Assembly: GCA_030038885.1 (NCBI GenBank)
Contig: JASHQY010000152.1
Span: 1 to 19,952 of the forward strand
Direction: 5' to 3'
Source of the DNA: Thermoplasmata archaeon
GTDB taxonomy: Archaea; Thermoplasmatota; Thermoplasmata; Lutacidiplasmatales; UBA184
Length of the DNA stretch: 19,952 bases
Position numbers and translations under genes: made by a program. Positions 7,801 to 13,780 of the stretch are shown piece by piece. Position 1 is the stretch's first letter; each line of letters starts with the position of its first letter. The notes below the pieces were generated by a model. It made no database searches, was not told where the DNA came from, and saw only the letters and a program-made list of their open reading frames with translations.

Positions 7801-9292
7801 CGAGGGGAAGGCGGTCGAGGCCCTCCGGCTCGCCGCGCGCAGCGAATCCGAGCTCGAGCGCGCCGACCTCCAGCGGCGGGTCGCCGAAGGCTCGGTCCAG
7901 TCGGCCGAGCGGGCGCTGAACCGCGCCCAGCACGACGGCGTGGTCGCGCCGGTCGCCGACGAGCAGGTCGTCGCCGCGAAGGCCGCGTTCCAGGCGCGGG
8001 ACTACCCGTCGGTCCTCGAGCACGCGCTCGCCGCGTCCGACGCGCTCGGGATCGTGCGGGAGAACCATCGCCGAGCGAAGGACGCGCTCGCCGCGGCCGA
8101 CCGGCAGCTCCAGGAGGCGGTCGGGCTCGGCGCGGACGTCGCGGAGGCGGGCCAGCGCCAGGCCGAGGCGCGCCGGTGCACGGACGCGGGCCAGTACCCC
8201 GAGGCGATCCGTGCGGCCCGCGAGGCGACCGAGGTCGCGCGCTGGGCGATCGAGCGGCTGTTCGCCGGACCGCTCGGCGAACTGCGGCGCGTGGTCGAGC
8301 GCGGGCGGCGCGAGCAGCTGACGACCGAGCTCGACCCCGTCGAAGCGATCGTCGCGGAAGGGGAGGCGGCGCTCCGGGCCCGGGAGTGGGCGCACGCGCG
8401 CGAGGCGGTCGACCGCGCGGAGCTCGCGAGCCGCCGCGCCTTCGAGGCGGTCCTCGATGCCCGGTGGCGCGAGGTCGAGGCCGACGCCGCCCCCACGGGC
8501 ATGGTGTCCCCGGGCGAGGCCGCCCGACGCGAGGAGGTCCAGGGCCGGCTCGCCGCCCTGCGGGAGCGGCGGGACTTTCCCGGCGCGCTCGAGCTGATCC
8601 GCTCCGAGCTCGAGCTGACGCAGCGGCGGCGGCGGGAGCGCATCGAGGCCCAGATCGCCGAGCTCAAGGCCCAGCTGTGGATCGGCGAGCGCCTCGGCCT
8701 CGACACGACGCCCGTGATGCAGACGTTCAGCGAGGCGCGGAGCGCGGCCGACGCGGGCAAGCTCGAGGAGGCGAGTCGCCGGCTCGCCGAGGCGCTGCCC
8801 GCGCTCGAGCGGGCGGTCCGCGACCCGGTCGCCCAGCGGCTCAAGGACCTCACGACCGAGCTCAACTTCGCCCAGGAGGGCCTGCACGTCAGCGTCGGAC
8901 CGCTGACCGAGCGGATCCGGGAGGTCGACGCGCTCGTGCGGGACGCGCACCTGCTCGACGCCGCGCGGGGACTCCTCGCGGTCGAGGAGGAGCTCAACCT
9001 GCGCAAGTCGCTCCACCGGGAGCTGTTGAACCTCCACTACCTGATCGACGCGGCGCTCGTCCGCGCCCAGCAGAACCATATCGACACCGGCCCGGCGCGC
9101 CAGCTGCTCGCGGAGTCGATCCGCCTGCGCGACTCCGACTACGCGGCCGCGCTCGAGAAGGCGCGCGCGGCGCTGCGCCTGCTCCAGGGCGAGACCGCCC
9201 CGGGTGGCGGCGCGGCCGCGACGGCCCCCGCCGCGACCCCGAAGCCGGCCTCCGCGTTCTGGCCGTTCCGCCGCCCGCCGAGCGAGCCCTGA
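4811..9292 (+). CDS. Giant all-helical protein of about 23 tandem ~63-residue repeats
   Basis: The 1493 residues are rich in A, E, R and L, with few Gly or Pro except at regular turns. No signal peptide, transmembrane helix, nucleotide-binding motif or Cys cluster is visible. A turn motif of the type LG-x-D-P recurs near residues 41, 103, 164, 228, 289, 351, 417, 478, 534, 601, 663, 727, 790, 852, 917, 978, 1042, 1107, 1170, 1227, 1295, 1358 and 1422, a spacing of 56-68. Each unit reads as turn, helix (LxxARxAL), a short aromatic break before an Ala-Leu pair (YSEALAASQEAV), then a long heptad-like helix. Examples are YGVDPADAE, LGRDPTEVF, TGTDPTPFY and LGLDTTPVM. This suggests an alpha-solenoid or spectrin-like rod. 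GTG 4811 has no clear ribosome binding site, so the start is uncertain. The C-terminus is a short Ala/Pro linker ending FWPFRRPPSEP. Function unknown; a structural or scaffold role is inference. Confidence 0.85.
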   Translation: MGSSRLTRILQEKAEALKKKRQGAEALQKEAEEQVAALDSLGISPPEAPERLIQLRELARRSDWDGVELQAKALTDYLGKTVPGTIEARRKRTVEVAGALAGAGVTVPAEIERDLQELEHPPAGQPWSATVGRLAEVEVALAAAQKRFVAESRSRALQVGEWAGLSAERRREFEELLDAAIAPAADGRVVEALAQVHRSLAEGLPEAAARRDSVRSAASQIAAAAREYGAPTARLDAALVADADAAVERWPETVRAVEDALVEVGEGLRERGTQSLESLKTALRATREYGVDPADAERTVEEATARLAAAPPLEMIPLLGDARRSAEQPIVAVVAGLLDEVRPRIGEARRLGRDPTEVFAAMNRAREALRLKIYSEALAASQEAVDRVAQLTQDLDAARDELAGVDEMLARLRRVQFSTEPFDTQVQRARTLVEQSDAAGARQLLQETVLAIGREALQFFLQRWNALDGVRQYARDRGFLPADTDAAMAQVHEQLEAGNLADGVERLAKVEVGLRTAAEPYVARRIEEMERGFSDIPDEALAAPTRRLLADADVNLRVKQDLVASIESLRRAERDFASVFAAHASSLVEELEAEGRVLEAMGGAGDEIQRQIDEVQQIFNMGDFVQASRASQEIRKRAHQQQLVRSEEAVSHAKLSLVELETMGLDLTKFRGQLEAAQSAARAGRFAESYRLATQLEESAQRTWTGAQEIVESLNRAQEVLGRVRETGTDPTPFYEPLRDARIAFQALDFDTARAHLDTVQHRLRDEEARNETSRLLTELERLIEDGRRLAVPMESFAARLGAMRTEAATAPPEATRTQARLVHEEAVAIVRPVLEENLRGLERDLDIARGAGVDVDRILTPLSEARRRIALPVPVGAAALLDEARTEFVDTRGFVEHAERVAKRAREALAEADLLHVEVSSLRSAMERLETGLAQRQYARVVELGGPLERELLQATYQHVSKTLASFQAILTRLRREGGDTTVAENLLHQARMALDEGKAVEALRLAARSESELERADLQRRVAEGSVQSAERALNRAQHDGVVAPVADEQVVAAKAAFQARDYPSVLEHALAASDALGIVRENHRRAKDALAAADRQLQEAVGLGADVAEAGQRQAEARRCTDAGQYPEAIRAAREATEVARWAIERLFAGPLGELRRVVERGRREQLTTELDPVEAIVAEGEAALRAREWAHAREAVDRAELASRRAFEAVLDARWREVEADAAPTGMVSPGEAARREEVQGRLAALRERRDFPGALELIRSELELTQRRRRERIEAQIAELKAQLWIGERLGLDTTPVMQTFSEARSAADAGKLEEASRRLAEALPALERAVRDPVAQRLKDLTTELNFAQEGLHVSVGPLTERIREVDALVRDAHLLDAARGLLAVEEELNLRKSLHRELLNLHYLIDAALVRAQQNHIDTGPARQLLAESIRLRDSDYAAALEKARAALRLLQGETAPGGGAAATAPAATPKPASAFWPFRRPPSEP

Positions 9293-9296
9293 GCGG

Positions 9297-9770
9297 CTAG
9301 CCGCTGGTCACGAAGCTGGTCGGCATCCCGAGCGGGGAGAACCCGGGCGGCCCGCGGGGCGGTCCGAGCGGGAGCCGGTCGTACTCGACCGTGTGCTTGA
9401 TCCCCCGGCGCCGCAGGAGGACCGAGACCTGCTCCGTGATCTGGACGACCTCCTGGCAGCGCGCGGGCTTCGTGAAGTAGAACTCGGCGCGCCGCTCGTC
9501 CGAGAGCGGGAAGATCAGGCGCAGGCCGAACGCGTCCTGGCGATTGTAGCCGGTCGGCTTGCGGTTCCCCTTGAGGTCGCGCAGGTTCTCGTCGAGGAGG
9601 ACCTCCGGCAGCAGGGGGTCGGTCTCCTTGACGAACGGCCGGTTCATCTCGACGACCCGGCGGTGGATCTCGGGATACACGCGGACGAGGTCCTTGTACG
9701 AGCGCTTCGGGTCGAGGAGGATGTGGCCGCTGCGGGCCTTCACGGGCGGGGTCACGGACGAACGAGGCAC
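9297..9770 (-). CDS. Unrecognised conserved-looking small protein
   Basis: The protein is 157 residues, soluble and mixed-charge, with a compact-looking middle (GYNRQDAFGLRLIFPLSDER, then a helix around CQEVVQITEQVSVLLRRRGI) and a Pro/Gly-rich C-terminus. I do not recognise the family. It reads as a real gene rather than a shadow because the composition is balanced, hydrophobic strands alternate with charged helices, and the overlapping plus-strand frame is Arg/Pro-rich. It converges on the giant repeat gene with only 4 nt between stop codons. The start is GTG 9770; GTG 9755 is an alternative because a weak AT-rich patch (CCTAAGAAG on the minus strand, about 9778-9786) would place a start site close to it. 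No function is proposed. Confidence 0.6.
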   Translation of the reverse strand: MPRSSVTPPVKARSGHILLDPKRSYKDLVRVYPEIHRRVVEMNRPFVKETDPLLPEVLLDENLRDLKGNRKPTGYNRQDAFGLRLIFPLSDERRAEFYFTKPARCQEVVQITEQVSVLLRRRGIKHTVEYDRLPLGPPRGPPGFSPLGMPTSFVTSG

Positions 9771-9888
9771 GCCGGGCTTCTTAGGGGCTTCGCTCGCCCG
9801 TCCCCGGCGGCCGACCGCGCCCCAGGTCGGTCGGCGGGCACCGGGTCGGGGAAAGGCTCAAAGAGCGGTCCTCCTACGGAGCGTCGGC

Positions 9889-9996
9889 GCTCCCGTAGTC
9901 TAGTGGTCAAGGATAGGGGCCTCTCGAGCCCCTGACGCGGGTTCAAAACCGTCGGCCCCGCGGGACCGGCGCGGGAAACTCCCGCCGGGAGCACCA
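9889..9996 (+). tRNA. tRNA-Glu (anticodon CTC), encoded CCA, apparent intron in the T-arm
   Basis: The acceptor stem GCTCCCG (9889-9895) pairs perfectly with CGGGAGC (9986-9992), followed by discriminator A and encoded CCA (9994-9996). The D-arm is 9898-9914. The anticodon stem GGGGC/GCCCC closes a 7-nt loop CTCTCGA with anticodon CTC at 9923-9925. The T-stem GCGGG (9937-9941) and loop TTCAAAA (9942-9948) are followed by only CC before the pattern breaks; the matching CCCGC sits at 9981-9985. Removing 32 nt (9949-9980, or the equivalent 9951-9982) restores a normal 73-nt tRNA plus CCA. Isoacceptor identity is firm. The intron reading is inferred from this exact restoration. Confidence 0.85.
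9949..9980 (+). other. Putative 32-nt tRNA intron at about position 60/61-62/63 of tRNA-Glu
   Basis: The insert interrupts the 3' strand of the T-stem. Because CC occurs at both borders, three registers (9949-9980 to 9951-9982) give the same mature tRNA. It contains a strong hairpin, CCCGCG (9956-9961) with CGCGGG (9969-9974). I tried to draw a canonical bulge-helix-bulge around the borders and could not obtain a clean one, so splicing by the archaeal tRNA endonuclease would need a relaxed motif. Confidence 0.6.
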
Positions 9997-10101
9997 CCCT
10001 CTCCGCGAGGGCGCAGGGCGTGGTCCCCCCGCACGCCGTGCCGCGCCGACTCGCACCCGCGGGCCTCGAAGCTCAAGTACTCCTCATCGAGTCGGTGGCC
10101 G

Positions 10102-10116
10102 GTCCGAAGTTCGGAC
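10102..10116 (+). promoter_or_regulatory. Perfect 15-nt palindrome upstream of the first MetE-like gene
   Basis: GTCCGAA-G-TTCGGAC has 7-bp arms and a 1-nt centre, ending 17 nt before ATG 10134. It is followed by AGGAG (10119-10123), the likely ribosome binding site. A weak AT-richer patch (CTCAAGTACT, about 10071-10080) could be the TATA element, which would put the palindrome across the start site. It may be a repressor operator or a small 5' hairpin; no copy was noticed elsewhere in the window. Confidence 0.4.
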
Positions 10117-10133
10117 GCAGGAGTTCGGTACGG

Positions 10134-11246
10134 ATGACAGGACATCTGAGCGACGTGGTGACGGTGCCGATCGCGGCGACCCACGTGGGGGCGTTCGCCC
10201 GCCCGTCGTGGTACACGAACGGGATCTACGGAGCCGATTTCCGGTCCTTGCTCGTGCGGGGTCCGTTCCGGGAGCAGTACTTCGACGCGATGAAGGTGCT
10301 CATGGCCGAGCAGGAGATGGCCGGCATGGACATCGTGACGGACGGGGGGCTCCGGTACGACACCGGGCTCGGAGGCTGGGGCTGGCCGGCGTTCGTGATC
10401 TCGCGTCTCGGGGGCGTGGAGGCGGGCGGAGTCATGCCGGCGATCATGCCGCCGACCCCGATCCTGTCGGAGATGATGGGCGGCGTGATCCCCGGCGTCG
10501 TGACCGGGGACATCGGGCCGGGCCGGCTCCAGTTCGCGGAGTTCTTCCGGGCCGCGGCGCGGTTCACCCACCAGCCGCACCGCTTCACGGTCATCGACCC
10601 GACGCTGGTCAACGCGATGCTGCTGGGGGAGCACTACCGGAACCCGGTCGACCGGCTCTTCGCGCTCGCGAAGGCCTACAACCACGAGTTCAAGGCCCTC
10701 GTGGAGGCGGGATGCAAGATCATCCAGACCGACGACTTCTTCCCGGCCCTCGCGGCGGCGTTCGGCCCGTTCCCCGAGGACGCCTGGAAGGTGAACATCG
10801 AGGCGTTCAACACCGCCGTCCAGGGCGTCCATGCGCACATCTGGATGCACTTCTGCTGGGGGCGGCCGATGAACCAGCTCGCGTTCGGGGCCGTCGGGAG
10901 CTACGAGCCGCTGTTCCGGCACATCGCGGACGCGAAGGTCGATCTCATCGAGATCGAGGCGGCGAGCACCAACGGCGACCGCCTCGCGAAGGACCTCGCG
11001 GCCTGGAAGGAGCACTGCCCCGAGAAGGAGATCGGGATCGGAGTCGTCAACCACCGCCGTACCCAGGTCGAGTCGGTGGACGAGGTCGCCGCGACGATCG
11101 AGAAGGCGCTCAAGTTCGTCGCTCCGGAGCACCTCGCGGTCAGCTGCGACTGCGGCCTCACGGCGCTGCCCCGCGACGTCGCGTGGTTCAAGCTGAAGGC
11201 GATCGGCGACGGGGCGAAGAAGGCCCGGGCGAACCTGCGGCGCTGA
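10134..11246 (+). CDS. Core-MetE-like zinc methyltransferase (MetE C-terminal-domain family), paralogue 1
   Basis: This 370-residue TIM-barrel protein matches only the C-terminal catalytic half of cobalamin-independent methionine synthase. The N-terminal motif THVGAFARPSWY corresponds to VGSYPRP. The zinc ligands are visible as H239-x-C241 (MHFCWG), a Glu in LIEIEAAS (E273 or E275) and C340 in CDCGL; IGIGVVNHR precedes the last. Family enzymes transfer a methyl or alkyl group to a zinc-bound thiolate, usually homocysteine, in the cytosol. Short archaeal forms lack the folate-binding half and may take methyl from a corrinoid protein. I chose ATG 10134 because AGGAG precedes it and family similarity starts there; an in-frame GTG at 10020 only adds an Arg/Pro-rich stretch. 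Whether the acceptor is homocysteine or another thiol such as coenzyme M cannot be read from the sequence. Confidence 0.88.
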   Translation: MTGHLSDVVTVPIAATHVGAFARPSWYTNGIYGADFRSLLVRGPFREQYFDAMKVLMAEQEMAGMDIVTDGGLRYDTGLGGWGWPAFVISRLGGVEAGGVMPAIMPPTPILSEMMGGVIPGVVTGDIGPGRLQFAEFFRAAARFTHQPHRFTVIDPTLVNAMLLGEHYRNPVDRLFALAKAYNHEFKALVEAGCKIIQTDDFFPALAAAFGPFPEDAWKVNIEAFNTAVQGVHAHIWMHFCWGRPMNQLAFGAVGSYEPLFRHIADAKVDLIEIEAASTNGDRLAKDLAAWKEHCPEKEIGIGVVNHRRTQVESVDEVAATIEKALKFVAPEHLAVSCDCGLTALPRDVAWFKLKAIGDGAKKARANLRR

Positions 11247-11272
11247 GCGTTGGAGCCGGGGCGCCCGCCCCG

Positions 11273-11542
11273 TCACGGCGCGCCGGGCGGGCTCCCCACG
11301 GCCGACCAGTGCACCTGTTCCAATCCGGGGACCCGTCCGAGCTCGGCCAGGAGCAGGTTCAGCAGCGCGGGCAGCGGAAGGCCGCACGGACCGGAGCACG
11401 AGTTCGCGCTCCGCGAGAGGTCGACCTCGATCTCCGCCGCGTGCCCCGACGCGGAGCGGAGCGAGATCTCGACCCCGTGGGTGAGCAGGTTCGCCCGGTA
11501 CCGGGCGAGGACCGTTTCCACTCCCGCCTCGAGCGGATCCAC
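11273..11542 (-). CDS. NifU C-terminal-like small protein with an unusual CSGPC motif
   Basis: The 89-residue protein has the NifU-like layout: an N-terminal helix (VETVLARYRANLLTHGVEIS), strands (AAEIEVDLS), a cysteine loop and a C-terminal helix (LPALLNLLLAELGRV) followed by a strand (LEQVHWSAVG). In the usual domain a CxxC pair binds or transfers iron-sulfur clusters. Here the loop is CSGPC (C49, C53), a C-x3-C spacing, so cluster chemistry is uncertain. GTG 11542 lies about 25 nt from the shared TATA-like box at 11563-11572, which fits a leaderless transcript. It converges on the MetE-like gene and is divergent from the substrate-binding-protein gene. The NifU-like call is tentative. Confidence 0.55.
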   Translation of the reverse strand: MDPLEAGVETVLARYRANLLTHGVEISLRSASGHAAEIEVDLSRSANSCSGPCGLPLPALLNLLLAELGRVPGLEQVHWSAVGSPPGAP

Positions 11543-11562
11543 GGACCGGTCGAGCCGCGAGC

Positions 11563-11572
11563 GAGATAAATC
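11563..11572. promoter_or_regulatory. Shared TATA-like box for the divergent NifU-like and substrate-binding-protein genes
   Basis: GAGATAAATC is the only AT-rich patch in the 86-bp divergent gap. On the minus strand it reads GATTTATCTC and sits about 25 nt from GTG 11542 (leaderless). On the plus strand a start site near 11595 leaves a leader of about 34 nt before GTG 11629. Confidence 0.45.
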
Positions 11573-11628
11573 CTCGCCGGCGTTCGGGAGCGGTCGGGCG
11601 GGGCGCCGTGCGCCCGGGAAGGACCACG

Positions 11629-12573
11629 GTGACCGGATCGGGGCGGCTGCGGATCGGTTACCTCTCGACCTTCTACCACACGTCGCACGTGCTGCGCTCG
11701 GAGCACTGGCGTCCGGACTCGATCGACGTCGACTGGACCCTCGAGATGACGGGGCCCGCCCTCGTTCGGTCGCTCGCCGCCGGCCGGCTCGATCTCGCCT
11801 ACATCGGACTCACGCCCGCGCTCATCGCGATCTCCCGGGGCGTGCCGATCCGCTGCGTGGCCGGGGGGCACGAGGAAGGGACGGTCGTCGTCGCCGGGCC
11901 GGGGATCGGGAACCTCGCCTCCCACGGCGGGGACCTGGGCGCGACGCTCCGGGAGTTCGACGGCCGGACGGTCGGGATCCCGGCCGCGGGGTCGATCCAC
12001 GACGTGATCTTCCGGGAGGCGCTGCGCACGCACGGCCTCGAAGGGAGGGTGCCGATCCGGAACTTCCCCCAGGCGGACCTCATCACCGAGGCGATCGCCG
12101 ACGGGACGATCTCCGGTGGGGTCGGGACGCCCGCGCTGGCGGTCGCGACCCAGCGCTACGCGGGCGCCCACGTCGCGGTCCCGCCGCGCGCGCTCTGGCC
12201 CCACAATCCGAGCTACGGGATCGTGGCCACGGAATCCGCGATGCGCGACGGCGCGCCGCTGCGCGCGTTCCTCGTCGCGCACGAGGCGGCCAGCGCGCTG
12301 ATCCGGACGCGCCCGGGCGAGGCGGCCCGGCGGGTCGCGGAGTCCGTCGAGATCGCGGACGCGGCGTTCGTGGACGCGACGTACCGCCTCTCGCCGAGGT
12401 ACTGCGCCGCGCTGTCCGAGCCGTTCGTCGCGGCGAGCCTCGCCTTCCTCCCGGCGCTCGGGCGGCTGGGCTATCTCGAGCGCCCGGTCCGGCCGGACGC
12501 GGTCTTCGAGCGGGGCCCGATCGCGGAGACCCATCCCGGTCCCGCGCACTACGACGACGGGCTCGCGGCGTGA
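11629..12573 (+). CDS. NMT1/SsuA-like substrate-binding protein without signal peptide
   Basis: The 314-residue protein has the periplasmic-binding-protein type II pattern of the NMT1/THI5/SsuA group: LRIGYLSTFYHTSHVLRSEH at the start, ALVRSLAAGRLDLAYIGLTP, GVPIRCVAGGHEEG, then the second lobe from FDGRTVGIPAAGSIHDVIF. Relatives bind sulfonates, nitrate or thiamine precursors for ABC uptake, or act as cytosolic enzymes (THI5, MqnA/MqnD types). Here there is no signal peptide, lipobox or membrane anchor, and no ABC permease or ATPase adjoins it, so a cytosolic binding or enzymatic role is possible. I prefer GTG 11629 because GGAAGG lies 6 nt upstream; GTG 11608 in the same frame adds seven residues. 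The gene converges on the alcohol dehydrogenase with a 12-nt gap. The ligand cannot be identified. Confidence 0.75.
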   Translation: MTGSGRLRIGYLSTFYHTSHVLRSEHWRPDSIDVDWTLEMTGPALVRSLAAGRLDLAYIGLTPALIAISRGVPIRCVAGGHEEGTVVVAGPGIGNLASHGGDLGATLREFDGRTVGIPAAGSIHDVIFREALRTHGLEGRVPIRNFPQADLITEAIADGTISGGVGTPALAVATQRYAGAHVAVPPRALWPHNPSYGIVATESAMRDGAPLRAFLVAHEAASALIRTRPGEAARRVAESVEIADAAFVDATYRLSPRYCAALSEPFVAASLAFLPALGRLGYLERPVRPDAVFERGPIAETHPGPAHYDDGLAA

Positions 12574-12585
12574 AGGGCCCCGCGT

Positions 12586-13680
12586 TCAGGGGACGATCGC
12601 GGCGCGCATCACCTTGCGTTCGTCGACGGTCCGCAACCCGTCCGTGACCTTCTCGAGCGGGAACCGGGCCCCGACCACGAGCTCGTACGGGTACTTCGAG
12701 CGGGTCCGCTCGAGGAACGAGATCGCCGTACGCAGGTGCGCGGCATCGTTGCGGGCGACGCCGAGCAGGCGGATCCGCCGGAAGATGAGGTTGAAGCAGT
12801 CGAGCGGCACGGTCGCGCCCTGGTAGATCGGGCCGATCGTCGCGTACGTCCCGCCCTCCCGCGGGAGGCGCAGGCCGACCGCGAGCACCTGGGGGACGCC
12901 GGTCGCCTCGATCACGACGTCCGCGCCGATCCCTCCGGTGAGCTCCTTGATCTTCGCCACGACGTCGTCGTCGGACATCTTCGAGACGTTGATCCCGAGG
13001 TCGACGCCGAACCGGCGGGCGAGCCCGAGCCGCGTCTCGTTCGTGTCGAGCGCGATCACCTGTCCGGCGCCGAGCTCCCGCGCGACCGTCGCGCCGTAGA
13101 GGCCGAGCGGACCGCATCCCTGGACCACGACGTTCTGGCCGAGCGAGACCCCGGCCGCGCCGGTGACGTGCACCATCGTGACGAGCGCGCAGTTGGTCGG
13201 CACCACGACCTCGTCGGAGAGGGAATCCGGGATCCGGAAGATGCTGGTCCCGGGCCGCAGGTAGATGTACTCGGAGAAGCCGCCGTTCAGGTGCGGCGGA
13301 TCGGCGCATCCGATCCCGACGCCGTACGCGATCCGGCGGAGGCAGCTCGCGGGCTCCTTAAGGATCGTGCAGTAGTAGCAGGCGCCGCAGGTCCAGATGT
13401 AGCTCCAGGTGACCCGGTCGCCCTCGTGGAGCGGCGCCCCGGCCGCGTCGGTCGTCAGTCCGGATCCGAGCTGGGCGATGACGCCCATCGCCTCGTGACC
13501 GGGAATGATCGGGAGCGGCGGCTTGCGGCTGCCGTGCCAGATGTGGAGGTCCGTCCCGCAGATCGAGGCCATCCGGACCTTCACGATCGCTCCCCGCGGT
13601 TCGACCGGCGGGAGCTCGAAATGCTGGATCTCGAACCCGTCCGTGGTGTTGCGGAATACGGCCGCGGCCGAACTCGTCAT
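12586..13680 (-). CDS. Zinc-dependent medium-chain alcohol dehydrogenase
   Basis: The 364-residue MDR protein has catalytic zinc ligands C41 (ICGTDLH), H62-E63 (GHE) and probably C164 (PTNCA). The structural zinc lobe has C98, C101, C104 and C113. The Rossmann motif GCGPLG (188-193) is followed by VIALDTNE, whose Asp favours NAD over NADP. The GAPLHEGDRVTWS stretch and the NCA position recall the dehydrogenases annotated near phosphonate-catabolism genes, though that resemblance is not specific. It probably oxidises an alcohol or reduces an aldehyde in the cytosol; sulfoacetaldehyde or a thiol-adduct alcohol would fit the neighbours but is only inference. ATG 13680 is preceded by a GAGGGGGG tract, and TTTTTG near 13724-13729 on the minus strand may be its TATA element. 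It is convergent with the substrate-binding-protein gene. Confidence 0.9.
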   Translation of the reverse strand: MTSSAAAVFRNTTDGFEIQHFELPPVEPRGAIVKVRMASICGTDLHIWHGSRKPPLPIIPGHEAMGVIAQLGSGLTTDAAGAPLHEGDRVTWSYIWTCGACYYCTILKEPASCLRRIAYGVGIGCADPPHLNGGFSEYIYLRPGTSIFRIPDSLSDEVVVPTNCALVTMVHVTGAAGVSLGQNVVVQGCGPLGLYGATVARELGAGQVIALDTNETRLGLARRFGVDLGINVSKMSDDDVVAKIKELTGGIGADVVIEATGVPQVLAVGLRLPREGGTYATIGPIYQGATVPLDCFNLIFRRIRLLGVARNDAAHLRTAISFLERTRSKYPYELVVGARFPLEKVTDGLRTVDERKVMRAAIVP

Positions 13681-13744
13681 GTACGGAGTGCCCCCCTCGA
13701 GGGTTCGGTATTCGCGCCCGTCAAAAAGCGTTGCGCCGGCCGCC

Positions 13745-13766
13745 GGCCGGTCGTCGGACCGGCCGC
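13745..13766 (-). terminator. GC-rich hairpin between the transporter and the alcohol dehydrogenase
   Basis: A 9-bp perfect stem (CGGCCGGTC / GACCGGCCG) with loop GTCG lies just after the transporter stop on the minus strand. A TTTTT run follows about 17-20 nt further on. It may end the regulator-transporter transcript, while the T run may double as the promoter element of the next gene. Confidence 0.35.
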
Positions 13767-13780
13767 CGGAGGAGCGCGGG

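Noticed and set aside
9937..9956. Intron-free T-arm pairing GACG with CGTC
   Set aside because: It leaves a 12-nt loop with a mismatched neck and strands the perfect acceptor strand and CCA; removal of 32 nt gives a fully standard tRNA.
10020..10133. In-frame N-terminal extension of the first MetE-like protein
   Set aside because: The extra 38 residues are unlike the family, and the ribosome binding site and conserved start both point to 10134.
9900..11627. Minus-strand 575-codon frame over the tRNA and MetE-like gene
   Set aside because: It runs through a tRNA gene and opposite conserved zinc-ligand motifs; a shadow frame.
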